Counted from the stretch's first letter, positions 51,441 to 59,000 are shown. The stretch: 64,000 nt of DNA from an uncultured Clostridia bacterium (GCA_934476235.1 CAKSNL010000007.1:1-64000); one strand, 5' to 3'. Numbers and translations: made by a program. The notes: generated from the sequence alone by a model not told the origin.

Positions 51441-53780
51441 TTATATAATATTCAGCTTTCCGGCAGCTGTTTTTGCCTCGCTCCGCTTTTTCGCGCCGAG
51501 CTTTCCTAATATATGGCTGACGTGGCTTTTCACCGTCGCCAGTCTGATATCCAATATTTCGCCGATTTCGGCGTTGCTTTTATCTGCCGCAAGCAGGCGC
51601 AAAACCGCCATTTCCGCTTCCGTCAGCCTTTCTTTTTCCATGTATTTCGGCTTTAAGAAATCCGGATAGAAGATCCCTTGAGTCCTTGAAAGCGCCGTGA
51701 GCTTTTTTAAGAAGCCCTTTTGCTCCATTTTGGACTCGCCGATCATGCCGAGCGCGTTCACGCCGTACATGCCGATGGTCCTTGTAAATCCGTAGCCCGC
51801 CGAAATTCTGACCGCCTCGGAAAAATCCTCCTCCCAGGCGAGCCCCATCCGCTTTTTGGCGAGCGCGGACAGAAATTTAAGATGAATCATATCAATATGC
51901 CTGCCGCACGAAACGCAATATTCCGAAAGCGGCGCAAGCGTCAAGAGTGCGCCCTCGTTATCGCCCCCGGCGATGCGCACCATCGCCTCGGTAAAATACC
52001 TGTAGCGCTTTAAGACCTTCAGATCCACCGCATCGCGGACCGCCTCGGTCGAAAACCATTTGTTCACAAACTCATCGTCGCCCTCGCGGAGCGCTATCCG
52101 GCACATAAGCGCGCGGATATTCGGAATGAACCTCTCGTGCTCCTCGTCCGAAAACCGCTTTAAGATTGACCCGACCGTCCTTTTCGAGTCGGACAGTCTC
52201 CCCGCGGCGACCTGGCTTTTTGCCAAAAGCCCGACCGCGGCAAACTCAATGTCGCTCGTTCCGTGAGTCTGTATCTCGTTCATTTTCGAAACGATGGAGA
52301 GCATCCGTCCGCCGATGTCCTCGCCCTTTTCGAACTTGCTCTCGGCTATCGCCACGTCGGCAAGCCCGACTCCGTCGCGCCCCAGCACCGCTTCGACCGG
52401 TATTCTTATGGTGTTATACAAAAGGTCGTCCTTCCCCGTCCAGTCGGAAAAGTCCTTCCCTCCGTTCAATATGCTCGGCATCGCGCTTGTGACGGAGAAC
52501 GACGGAAGCGAAACCTCCTTATTCTTCATCAGCGTGAATACCGCGGGAATCGTTTCCGTTAAATTCTCGACCCCTCTTTGCGGAAGCGAAATGTCCAGCC
52601 ACGCGAGGCGGCTTTTCGTCTCCTTCTTCACCGCGTCGCCCTTCTCCAGCGTTCCGGAGAAGTTTTCAAGCTCGCGGTACCATTTTTCCGACTCCGAATA
52701 GTCGTTCTTCAGCGCGGAGAGCATGCTCAGCGCCTGCATCAGCGCCGGGCTCTGCGCAACCGTTTTTTTATCGAGTGAAAGATAGTATTTTTCAAGCTCC
52801 TCGTAATGCCCCATTCCGGGGTGCAGATATGTACTTTTTATCAATAGTTCGCTGACCTTTTCGCTCTCGCCGCTCTTTGAGTAAAAATAGAGCGCGCGCC
52901 CGATATTGCCGTGGAGCTCATAATAAAGCCCGCCGCGCGAGAGCGCCGTGCGCCTCTGCGCGTCCGTCCTCGTGCGCTCATCCTCGCGGGTGAGAAACTC
53001 CCTGAATATGTCCCAGAAACGGAAGTTGTCCGTCCCGTTCGCTATCAGCATGTTGGAGTTTTTGATGATTCCCGAAAGCACCGCGCCGGCGTCCGGCGAG
53101 CCGGTCACCATTTTCGCAAGCTCGGTATTGAATCTGTCAAACGGCGACAAATCGAGCAAAAACCGCCTTGTCGGCATGTCAAGCCTGTGATAGACCGCCT
53201 CTTCAAAATAATCGCAGATTTCATTTACTATCGCCCCGGAAAAACCGGACCGGTACTTCTCGCCCTCCGCCAGGCGGCGAAGCGCGATAAAGAGCGCCAG
53301 CGGGTACCCCTTCGTCAGCGAGTGGAGCGAGGAAATGTCCTCCTCCGAAACGTCCGCCCCGGCGCGCGACAAAAGCTTTGCCGTTTCCGCGCGGTCGAAA
53401 AAGAGGTCTCCCGGTCCCACCGTTTCCATGATTCCCGAATAGGAAAAGGGCATAAGATACCCCGGCACCTGCCCGCGCGACAGTATCACGAATTTCCTGC
53501 CCGGGTTTTCCCTTATAAGCGCAATTAAGCTGTCCGCCGTGTGCCTGTCGGAAACCGTCTGAAGGTCGTCCGCCAGAAGGTAGTCCCAGTCCCCGGCGCC
53601 GAGCAAGGAAACGTCCGCCTCGGGGAACACTATTTTTTTAACGCGCTTTCCCGAAAGAAGCGCCTCGGCAACCGTGCTTTTCCCGAACCCGCACGGAGCG
53701 CCCATAAAAAGCACCCTTCCCGTTTCCTGAAAGCGGTTGAATTTTTCCTTAACGCGTTCCGTTATGACCGTTTCCGGCAC
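51441..53780 (-). CDS. MalT-like LuxR-family regulator (LAL type)
   Basis: 779 residues, GTG start. Walker A FMGAPCGFGKST near 25-36, a STAND-type ATPase with DWDYLLADDLQ and LSRGQVPGYLMPFSYSG, a central TPR-like helical region (about 290-690) and a C-terminal LuxR HTH (LTEAEMAVLRLLAADKSNAEIGEILD, LATVKSHVSHILGKLGA) at about 715-779. LAL proteins switch on targets when a ligand frees the ATPase. It lies on the same strand 303 bp before the giant surface gene, so it is a candidate activator of it. A palindrome overlaps its own -35 box. Confidence 0.9.
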   Translation of the reverse strand: MPETVITERVKEKFNRFQETGRVLFMGAPCGFGKSTVAEALLSGKRVKKIVFPEADVSLLGAGDWDYLLADDLQTVSDRHTADSLIALIRENPGRKFVILSRGQVPGYLMPFSYSGIMETVGPGDLFFDRAETAKLLSRAGADVSEEDISSLHSLTKGYPLALFIALRRLAEGEKYRSGFSGAIVNEICDYFEEAVYHRLDMPTRRFLLDLSPFDRFNTELAKMVTGSPDAGAVLSGIIKNSNMLIANGTDNFRFWDIFREFLTREDERTRTDAQRRTALSRGGLYYELHGNIGRALYFYSKSGESEKVSELLIKSTYLHPGMGHYEELEKYYLSLDKKTVAQSPALMQALSMLSALKNDYSESEKWYRELENFSGTLEKGDAVKKETKSRLAWLDISLPQRGVENLTETIPAVFTLMKNKEVSLPSFSVTSAMPSILNGGKDFSDWTGKDDLLYNTIRIPVEAVLGRDGVGLADVAIAESKFEKGEDIGGRMLSIVSKMNEIQTHGTSDIEFAAVGLLAKSQVAAGRLSDSKRTVGSILKRFSDEEHERFIPNIRALMCRIALREGDDEFVNKWFSTEAVRDAVDLKVLKRYRYFTEAMVRIAGGDNEGALLTLAPLSEYCVSCGRHIDMIHLKFLSALAKKRMGLAWEEDFSEAVRISAGYGFTRTIGMYGVNALGMIGESKMEQKGFLKKLTALSRTQGIFYPDFLKPKYMEKERLTEAEMAVLRLLAADKSNAEIGEILDIRLATVKSHVSHILGKLGAKKRSEAKTAAGKLNII

Positions 53781-53832
53781 CTTTTACCACCGCCCTTTGC
53801 CGCAGTTTCTCCATCATAATAATTCATTTTCA

Positions 53833-53877
53833 ATTATACCACAAGTTGCTCCGTTTGTCATCATACTAAAGTATGAT
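53833..53877 (-). promoter_or_regulatory. Promoter and palindromic operator of the MalT-like gene
   Basis: Minus strand ATGACA (53861-53856), 17-nt spacer, TATAAT (53838-53833). The perfect palindrome ATCATAC-TAAA-GTATGAT (53860-53877) touches the -35 box. Confidence 0.65.
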
Positions 53878-53900
53878 TTCATAAAAAAAGAGTGATTTAA

Positions 53901-53975
53901 CCGGTCCGTGACAAGAAAGTATCGGTTTTGCGTAAAAAGCACTGTAACCTTAAGGTTACAGTGCTTTTATATTTT
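53901..53975 (+). repeat. 75-bp dispersed element ending in a perfect hairpin, copy 2
   Basis: It matches 25686-25761 over nearly its full length, including GGTCCGTGACAAGAAAGTA and the palindrome AAGCACTGTAACC-TTAA-GGTTACAGTGCTT (53937-53966). This copy lies inside a 230-bp stretch bounded by the 16-nt inverted copies ATAAAAAAAGAGTGAT (53881-53896) and its complement (54095-54110). The right copy forms the last codons of the 54096 gene. The rest of 53976-54094 shows nothing recognisable. Confidence 0.7.
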
Positions 53976-54095
53976 ATTTGCGAAAGTAACGCGCAAAACT
54001 GCCGCGGGCATCATAAAAGCAAGATTTTTTGATGAAGTGCAAGGCAAAAAAGATGCTTTTAGGACGTTACCTTATTATCACAGGGCGGCTACTCA

Positions 54096-54929
54096 TCACT
54101 CTTTTTTTATAAAGCCGAGCCCCTGTCCCATCATCTTGCCCTCTTTTAACCGCGCGAGGATTTTTTCAGACAAGCTGCTCGTTGCGGTAAGCTTTGATAT
54201 GTCAGAGCAGTCGGGCGTCATGAACACGCGCCAGAGATCCTCGTTCGTGTCGTTGCTCTCCACAACGTCAAAAAGCTCATAGAATTTTTTAAGGTTGGAG
54301 CCGTCAGAATACATTTCGTACTGCGGGGGATACAAAAGCCACGAGTGGCACGAGAAGGTCATCTCCCCTCCGCCGAAAAATGCGTGCGCCTCGTCAAGCG
54401 ACGACAAAACGTCCTCCGACTTAAGCGGCGCGCCGGACGGAATGTGCACGGCATACACCGTATCGCCCTTTTTCGCGTATCCCTCCATGTCCCACGGCGC
54501 AGCGTAGGGCTGATACTGAAGTCTGCCGATTCCGAAAAGGTCGCACTTGGCGTAATTCCTGAACCAGCCGAGAGTTCGCGTTCCCCAGAAGCCGTACATT
54601 TTGAAGCACTCCTCGCACTTATAGTACGTGTCGCGCATCGTGTTAAAATACAAAGAAGAATATCCCTTCATATTATACATGTATTCGATTGACTTCTCGC
54701 ACATTATGAAAAAGACCATGCAGAGCGTCATTTCCCGAACGCCCAGCCTTTGCGCCAGTGTGTCAAGCTTCGGTCTGTACGACTCGTCATTTCCCATGAA
54801 GAATTCGTCCATAACCGAATATATTTTTTCCCGCGCCGCACTGTCGGCAAGCACCTTTTCGTAAACGGACAAAAACTGCTCCCTCGCCTCATCGGGATAT
54901 CCGTATTTTTCGCAGAATGTGTTAATCAT
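54096..54929 (-). CDS. DUF5596 / GNAT_C acyltransferase-like protein
   Basis: 277 residues. The N-terminal about 90 residues are helical (LAQRLGVREMTLCMVFFIMC). The rest follows the GNAT-like C-terminal family of Clostridia: YMYNMKGYSSLYFNTMRD, CFKMYGFWGTRTLGWFRNY, FGIGRLQYQPY, GDTVYAVHIPSGAPLKSED, SLDEAHAFFGG and FSCHSWLLYPPQYEM. Members are annotated as acyltransferase-domain proteins, but I know of no proven substrate. A promoter with TTGCAA-17-TATACT lies at 54973-55001. Monocistronic. Confidence 0.75.
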   Translation of the reverse strand: MINTFCEKYGYPDEAREQFLSVYEKVLADSAAREKIYSVMDEFFMGNDESYRPKLDTLAQRLGVREMTLCMVFFIMCEKSIEYMYNMKGYSSLYFNTMRDTYYKCEECFKMYGFWGTRTLGWFRNYAKCDLFGIGRLQYQPYAAPWDMEGYAKKGDTVYAVHIPSGAPLKSEDVLSSLDEAHAFFGGGEMTFSCHSWLLYPPQYEMYSDGSNLKKFYELFDVVESNDTNEDLWRVFMTPDCSDISKLTATSSLSEKILARLKEGKMMGQGLGFIKKE

Positions 54930-54972
54930 TTTTCTCCCTCACTTAAAAATTTCTCTTCCGAATATTTTCTTA

Positions 54973-55001
54973 AGTATATCACACATCCGCCGCGGTTGCA
55001 A
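54973..55001 (-). promoter_or_regulatory. Promoter of the DUF5596 gene
   Basis: Minus strand TTGCAA (55001-54996), 17-nt spacer, TATACT (54978-54973). Confidence 0.7.
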
Positions 55002-55029
55002 GACAAAAATGCACACGCTGCAAGCGTCG

Positions 55030-55390
55030 CCAAGGCAACTCAAAGCCCTCAAGAGCTAAAGGAGGGCGTTTAAGGGCTCCCTTGCTAAAGGGAGCTGGGT
55101 TTTCCGAAGGAAAACTCTGAGGGATTTTTCGAGAGGGTCACGGAAAACATGCGCAAACCCGGGCGGTCGATTCTCAGAATCGACCCTAAGGGGTACACGG
55201 GCGTAGGGTACGCGAAACCAATGGGGCCCCTACGGAGAGCACTAACCGTGTGCGCGGAAAACCGGGCGGGAGGATGTGGGCATCCTCCCCTACAGTTCAC
55301 TCATCGCCATAAACGAAAAAATGCAAGTGACCGACGGTCTCCCCTACAGGTGCACTTTACCGTATGCGCGGAAAACCGGGCGGGCGCGCT
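55030..55390. repeat. Modular hairpin repeat, copy H (fills 55002-55400)
   Basis: CCCTCAAGAGCTAAAGGAGGGC, GGCTCCCTTGCTAAAGGGAGCT, TTTTCCGAAGGAAAA (a new loop hairpin in place of TTTTGCAAAGCAAAA), GAGGGATTTTTCGAG, GGTCACGGAAAACAT and palindromes in the opposite orientation: GGGCGG-TCGATTCTCAGAATCGA-CCCTA (near 55164-55193) and GGGCGGGAGGATGTGGGCATCCTCCCCTAC (near 55264-55293). GCGCGGAAAACCGGGCGGG occurs twice. Confidence 0.85.
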
Positions 55391-55399
55391 ATACACAAC

Positions 55400-55430
55400 A
55401 AAAAAACGCACCCGACGGGTGCGTTTTTTA
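55400..55430 (-). terminator. Terminator of the acidic lipoprotein gene
   Basis: AAAAAACGCACCC-GAC-GGGTGCGTTTTTT, perfect stem with T run on either strand. Confidence 0.88.
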
Positions 55431-55444
55431 TTGTGAGTTTTTAA

Positions 55445-55687
55445 TTACTCAGCAGCTGCTTCGTCAGCGCCCTCAGCGGGAACCTCAGCGTCAGCCTCAG
55501 TGTTTGCATCCTCGCCCTCAGCGGGAGTCTCAACGTCAGCATTCTCGTCAACGTCAGCGCCAACGTTCTCGTCAACAACCTCGTTGTTGTTCTCAGCGTC
55601 AGCGTCAACGTCTGCATCATTGTTTCCGCAAGCTGCGAAAGAAAGAATCATAAGAGCTGCTGCAGAAAGTGCGATAAACTTTTTCAT
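55445..55687 (-). CDS. Small acidic lipoprotein
   Basis: 80 residues from ATG 55687 with GGAGG upstream. Lipoprotein signal KKFIALSAAALMILSFAACGNN with the lipid-modified Cys near 19. The mature part is almost all Asp, Glu, Ala, Val and Asn in short units (DADVDADAENN, GADVDENADVETPAEGED, EVPAEGADEAAAE), probably disordered and highly negative. It resembles no enzyme; a wall-space spacer or cation-binding role is a guess. Its promoter holds a palindrome. Confidence 0.8.
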   Translation of the reverse strand: MKKFIALSAAALMILSFAACGNNDADVDADAENNNEVVDENVGADVDENADVETPAEGEDANTEADAEVPAEGADEAAAE

Positions 55688-55745
55688 TATTTTTTCCTCC
55701 ATTAAATAATAAATTTTTTCATTTCCTTTTTTCGGAACGTCCCTT

Positions 55746-55774
55746 ATTTTAGCACTCTAAAGTGCTGATGTAAA
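55746..55774 (-). promoter_or_regulatory. Promoter with central palindrome, acidic lipoprotein gene
   Basis: Minus strand TTTACA (55774-55769), 17-nt spacer, TAAAAT (55751-55746). The spacer contains AGCACT-TTAG-AGTGCT (55751-55766), a likely operator. Between 55775 and 55959 I see only an AT-rich stretch with an 11-bp hairpin, AATTTTTTGCG/CGCAAAAAATT (55882-55918). Confidence 0.6.
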
Positions 55775-55959
55775 GATACAAAATAGCCAAAGATATCGGC
55801 TCGTCTCCGTCAAATTTTCGTACGCCTGCACATAGATTTTGCACTTTTAAGGGCAAATTGTAAAATTATGGTTTTAAGCAGAATTTTTTGCGAAAATAAC
55901 CGTTTTCCGCAAAAAATTTTATTCTCCGTTTTTCCGCCTTTTTACGGCAAAAACCGCAT

Positions 55960-55981
55960 AAAAAGGGCGTTTCCGCTCCCG
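55960..55981 (-). terminator. Terminator of greA
   Basis: Minus strand GGGAGCG-GAAA-CGCCC (one bulged A) followed by TTTTT, about 13 nt past the greA stop. Confidence 0.6.
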
Positions 55982-55993
55982 CAAAAGGCGTGC

Positions 55994-56494
55994 TTAAAAC
56001 GAATTTAACGGGGCGGAAGCGTCATCCTCCGCCTTGATGATTTCGGTGATTTCCACGGTGTATTTCCCGTTCGGCGCGTCCACCTCCGCAGTCTCGTGCA
56101 CTCTTTTGCCGATCACCGCCCGTCCGAACGGCGATTCCTTGCTGATAAGGTTATGCTCAAAGTCATTCCGCACGGTCGTGACGATGCGAAATTCCATGTC
56201 CATATCCATTGACGGGACGTGTGCGCGCACGATATCGTAAAGCCCCACCGTGTCGGGCGCGGACTTATCCTCTATCACGCGGGCGGTCTTTATCATATTT
56301 TCAAGGTATCTTATGCGGCTCTCGTTTTTGTTCTTGAGCCGTTTCGCCTCCTTATATTCGGCATTTTCCGAAAGATCGCCGTACGCTCTCGTGCGCTTGA
56401 CCTCCTCCAAAAGTTCATGACGAAGTGTGACGCGGCGGTACTCGATCTCCTCTTTCATTTTCGCGATGTCGATTTTTGTAAGTTCGTTATACAT
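55994..56494 (-). CDS. greA: Transcription elongation factor GreA/GreB family
   Basis: 166 residues. N-terminal coiled coil with the tip acidic residues in RAYGDLSENAEYKEAKRLKNKNESRIRYLE. The C-terminal FKBP-like domain has SKESPFGRAVIGKRVHETAEVDAPNGKYTVEITEI. It rescues backtracked RNA polymerase by stimulating transcript cleavage. GGAGG lies 7 nt before the ATG. The gene starts only about 25 nt after the rplL terminator hairpin, so it may be read from the ribosomal operon by leak-through. Confidence 0.92.
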   Translation of the reverse strand: MYNELTKIDIAKMKEEIEYRRVTLRHELLEEVKRTRAYGDLSENAEYKEAKRLKNKNESRIRYLENMIKTARVIEDKSAPDTVGLYDIVRAHVPSMDMDMEFRIVTTVRNDFEHNLISKESPFGRAVIGKRVHETAEVDAPNGKYTVEITEIIKAEDDASAPLNSF

Positions 56495-56516
56495 AAAAAG
56501 ACCTCCGTTTGCCTAC

Positions 56517-56548
56517 AAAAAATGCGGACAGAAACCTGTCCGCATTTT
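56517..56548 (-). terminator. Terminator after rplL
   Basis: Minus strand AAAATGCGGACAG-GTTT-CTGTCCGCATTTTTT, 17 nt past the rplL stop and just before the greA ribosome-binding site. Confidence 0.85.
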
Positions 56549-56564
56549 AGGCAGTAAGTATAAA

Positions 56565-56933
56565 TTACTTAAGTTCAACCTTTGCGCCAACTTCTTCAAG
56601 CTTAGCCTTGTAAGCCTCAGCGTCTTCCTTGCCGATAGCTTCCTTAAGGGTTGTGGGAGCGCCTTCAACAGCGTCCTTAGCTTCCTTAAGACCAAGTCCG
56701 GTGATTTCACGAACAACCTTGATAACCTGGAGCTTCTGAGCGCCTGCTTCGGTAAGAACTACGTCGAAGTCAGTCTTCTCTTCTGCTGCTGCCGCACCTG
56801 CGCCGGGAGCTGCTGCTACTACAGCTGCTGCTGCGCTAACGCCGAACTCCTCTTCCATCATCTTTACGAGCTCTGCTACTTCCAATAACTTTAATTCCTT
56901 GATTTCGTCAAGGATCTTTGTAAGATCTGCCAT
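56565..56933 (-). CDS. rplL: 50S ribosomal protein L7/L12
   Basis: 122 residues. N-terminal dimerisation helix (LTKILDEIKELKLLEVAELVKMMEEEFGV), Ala-rich hinge (AAAAVVAAAPGAGAAAAEEK) and globular domain FDVVLTEAGAQKLQVIKVVREITGLGLKEAKD, VEGAPTTLKEAIGKEDAEAYKAKLEE. It forms the ribosomal stalk that recruits translation factors. GGAGG upstream. 36 nt after rplJ. Confidence 0.97.
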   Translation of the reverse strand: MADLTKILDEIKELKLLEVAELVKMMEEEFGVSAAAAVVAAAPGAGAAAAEEKTDFDVVLTEAGAQKLQVIKVVREITGLGLKEAKDAVEGAPTTLKEAIGKEDAEAYKAKLEEVGAKVELK

Positions 56934-56969
56934 GATTTTTACCTCCGTTTTATATCTTATTTTTATTAA

Positions 56970-57542
56970 TTACGCCTGGGGCTCTTCAGCTGCCGCCGGC
57001 TCTTCTGCCGGAGCTTCAGCTGCTTTTTTGGCTGCAAGGTCAACCATTTCCACGCCGCCTTCAACGATTGTGTTAAGCAATCTTACGAGGCCGGAAACAG
57101 GTGACTTCATGCTGCCCATCATCTTTGCCAAGAGTTCCTCTCTCGACGGTGTGTCGGCGAGCGTCTTGATCTCCTCGATCGAGATGATTGCGCCGTCCAT
57201 AAAGCCTGCCTTAACCTGAAGGGCTTCATGCTTCTTGGAAAATTCTCCGATTACCTTTGCGGGAGCAACAGGGTTGTCCGCGCTTACCGCCAAAGCCGTG
57301 GGACCGTTAAGGATGGGATCCAATGCTTCGAATCCAACCTCTTTTGCCGCTCTGGATGTAAGAGTGTTCTTAATAACCTTGTACTCAACGCCTGCCTCAC
57401 GGAATTTCTTACGAAGCTCTGTATCTTCTTCAACAGTAAGACCGCAGTAGTTAACGAAAACGCCTGCCTGAGAATTTTTAAGCTTCTCGACCATTTCGTT
57501 TACGATCTGCTTCTTCTGTTCCAAAATCTGTGCACTGGGCAT
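56970..57542 (-). CDS. rplJ: 50S ribosomal protein L10
   Basis: 190 residues. Motifs QILEQKKQIVNEMVEKLKNSQAG, FVNYCGLTVEEDTELRKKFREAGVEYKVIKNTL, NGPTALAVSADNPVAPAKVI and an acidic Ala/Glu tail. It is the base of the L12 stalk and, with L12, usually represses its own mRNA through the leader at 57543-57688. Confidence 0.96.
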   Translation of the reverse strand: MPSAQILEQKKQIVNEMVEKLKNSQAGVFVNYCGLTVEEDTELRKKFREAGVEYKVIKNTLTSRAAKEVGFEALDPILNGPTALAVSADNPVAPAKVIGEFSKKHEALQVKAGFMDGAIISIEEIKTLADTPSREELLAKMMGSMKSPVSGLVRLLNTIVEGGVEMVDLAAKKAAEAPAEEPAAAEEPQA

Positions 57543-57688
57543 TTATAGGCACCTCCTTCATTTTATTTAAGCGCCGCAAAAATGCGGCTTCCCGTCCGCA
57601 AACGAAAGCCGCATAAATCTTAAAGATTTTGCACTTCCTCGGCAGGGCTTACCTTTATGCCTGCTGTCTGCGGAACAACTGCATTTAA
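57543..57688 (-). ncRNA. L10 (rplJ) ribosomal protein leader
   Basis: The region between the promoter and rplJ contains CCGCAGACAGCAGGC, GGTAAGCCCTGCCGAGG, the bulged L10-binding element seen in Firmicute L10 leaders, followed by a ATGCGGCTT/AAGCCGCAT hairpin with TTTTT (57578-57613) able to act as attenuator. AAGGAGGTGCC precedes the rplJ start. L10-L12 binding is known to shut off this operon. Confidence 0.85.
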
Positions 57689-57689
57689 C

Positions 57690-57718
57690 ATTTTAACACA
57701 TTAAAGCCTGTTTGTCAA
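57690..57718 (-). promoter_or_regulatory. Promoter of rplJ-rplL
   Basis: Minus strand TTGACA (57718-57713), 17-nt spacer, TAAAAT (57695-57690), just after the rplA stop. Confidence 0.85.
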
Positions 57719-57727
57719 GCACTAAAA

Positions 57728-58414
57728 TCAGCCGACTTTTGCCGGATTGATTTTAACGCCGGGTCCCATCGTGCTTGCAACCGCAACGCTCTTGATGTAC
57801 TGACCCTTTGCAGCTGCGGGCTTAGCCTTAACGATTGCCCCTAAGAGCGCGTCAAAGTTCTCCTTAAGCTGCTCTGCGCTGAACGAAGCCTTGCCGATCG
57901 GGCAGTGGATGATGTTCGTCTTATCAAGACGGTACTCGATCTTACCTGCTTTAACCTCGGCAACTGCCTTTGCAACGTCCGGCGTAACCGTTCCGGACTT
58001 CGGGTTGGGCATGAGTCCCTTAGGACCGAGCACTCTACCGATACGTCCTACAACGCCCATCATGTCGGGAGTTGCGATTACAACGTCGAACTCAAACCAG
58101 TTTTCGCCCTGAATCTTTGCCACAAGCTCTTCGCTTCCGGCATAGTCAGCGCCTGCCTTTAATGCCTCGTCAACCTTATCGCCCTTGGCAAAAACAAGAA
58201 CTCTAACCTTCTTGCCTGTACCGTGGGGAAGTACGATGGCGCCTCTTACCTGCTGGTCAGCATGGCGGGAGTCAACACCGAGTCTTACGTGGCACTCTAT
58301 TGTTTCGTCGAATTTAGCCTTCGCTGTGCTTTTTGCGAGAGCAACCGCATCAGCAGGATCATATAATTCGGCGGAGTTGATAGTTTTAACGCTATCTAAA
58401 TATTTCTTACCCAA
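57728..58414 (-). CDS. rplA: 50S ribosomal protein L1
   Basis: 228 residues. TTG 58414 (GKKYLDSVKTI follows) is chosen because GGGAGG lies 8 nt upstream and the product then begins like other L1 proteins. A GTG 45 nt earlier would add an unusual tail. Motifs ECHVRLGVDSRHADQQVRGAIVLPHGTGK, GRVLGPKGLMPNPKSGTVT and KTNIIHCPIGKASFS. L1 binds 23S rRNA at the stalk and can repress its own mRNA. Confidence 0.95.
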   Translation of the reverse strand: MGKKYLDSVKTINSAELYDPADAVALAKSTAKAKFDETIECHVRLGVDSRHADQQVRGAIVLPHGTGKKVRVLVFAKGDKVDEALKAGADYAGSEELVAKIQGENWFEFDVVIATPDMMGVVGRIGRVLGPKGLMPNPKSGTVTPDVAKAVAEVKAGKIEYRLDKTNIIHCPIGKASFSAEQLKENFDALLGAIVKAKPAAAKGQYIKSVAVASTMGPGVKINPAKVG

Positions 58415-58471
58415 ATTCAAAACCTCCCTGTGGTTATACGAAAGTATCCTTTCTCCCACAAAATTAAATTA

Positions 58472-58897
58472 TTAGTCCTCAACTACAATACCCATGCTTC
58501 TTGCCGTTCCGGCAATCATGCTCATTGCAGCTTCTACCGATGCCGCGTTCAGGTCAGGCATCTTCTGCTCTGCTATCTTTCTAACGTCTTCCTTTTTAAC
58601 AGTAGCAACCTTTGTCTTGTTCGGCACGCCGCTTCCCGATTCAATACCGCAAGCCTTCTTTAAAAGAACTGCCGCCGGCGGAGTCTTAAGGATAAAGGAA
58701 TAGCTTCTGTCCGCGTAAATTGTGATTACAACGGGAATGATAAGACCTGCGTCCTTCGATGTCTTCTCGTTGAATTCCTTTGCGAACTGCGGTGCCGATA
58801 CGCCGTAGGGACCGAGTGCCGGACCAACGGGCGGAGCCGGAGTAGCTTTTCCTGCCGGAATCTGGAGTTTAACGTAACCCACTATTTTCTGAGCCAT
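58472..58897 (-). CDS. rplK: 50S ribosomal protein L11
   Basis: 141 residues. KLQIPAGKATPAPPVGPALGPYGV at the start, GLIIPVVITIYADRSYSFI, TPPAAVLLKKACGIESGSG, and a C-terminal RNA-binding part with AASVEAAMSMIAGTARSMGIVVED. It binds the GTPase centre of 23S rRNA with L10. AAGGAGGTG precedes the ATG. Confidence 0.97.
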   Translation of the reverse strand: MAQKIVGYVKLQIPAGKATPAPPVGPALGPYGVSAPQFAKEFNEKTSKDAGLIIPVVITIYADRSYSFILKTPPAAVLLKKACGIESGSGVPNKTKVATVKKEDVRKIAEQKMPDLNAASVEAAMSMIAGTARSMGIVVED

Positions 58898-58899
58898 TT

Positions 58900-59000
58900 A
58901 AAATGCACCTCCTTAATAAAATTGTGGTAAACACGGGGGTTGTCCCGTGCCAAAGAGCGGATAAAAATCCTCCCACTTATATAACAAGCCGCAAGGCTTA
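58900..59000 (-). promoter_or_regulatory. Possible structured leader of rplK (L1/L11-type)
   Basis: Minus strand AATAAGCC-TTGC-GGCTTGTT hairpin, then GTGGGAGGATTTTTATCC, GGCACGGGACAACCCCCGTG hairpin and TACCAC closing on GTGG. The layout fits an autoregulatory leader, but I cannot match it to a named family. Confidence 0.4.

Noticed and set aside
53760..53810. Short ORF (MMEKLRQR...) overlapping the MalT-like start as a leader peptide
   Set aside because: No ribosome-binding site precedes it and it simply crosses the GTG start in another frame.
2140..55390. Intact insertion sequences behind the dispersed repeats
   Set aside because: No transposase or RAYT-like frame was found in the window; the copies carry only short hairpins.
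55746..55774. CIRCE (HrcA) operator before the acidic lipoprotein
   Set aside because: CIRCE has 9-nt arms with a 9-nt spacer; here the arms are 6 nt with a 4-nt spacer.
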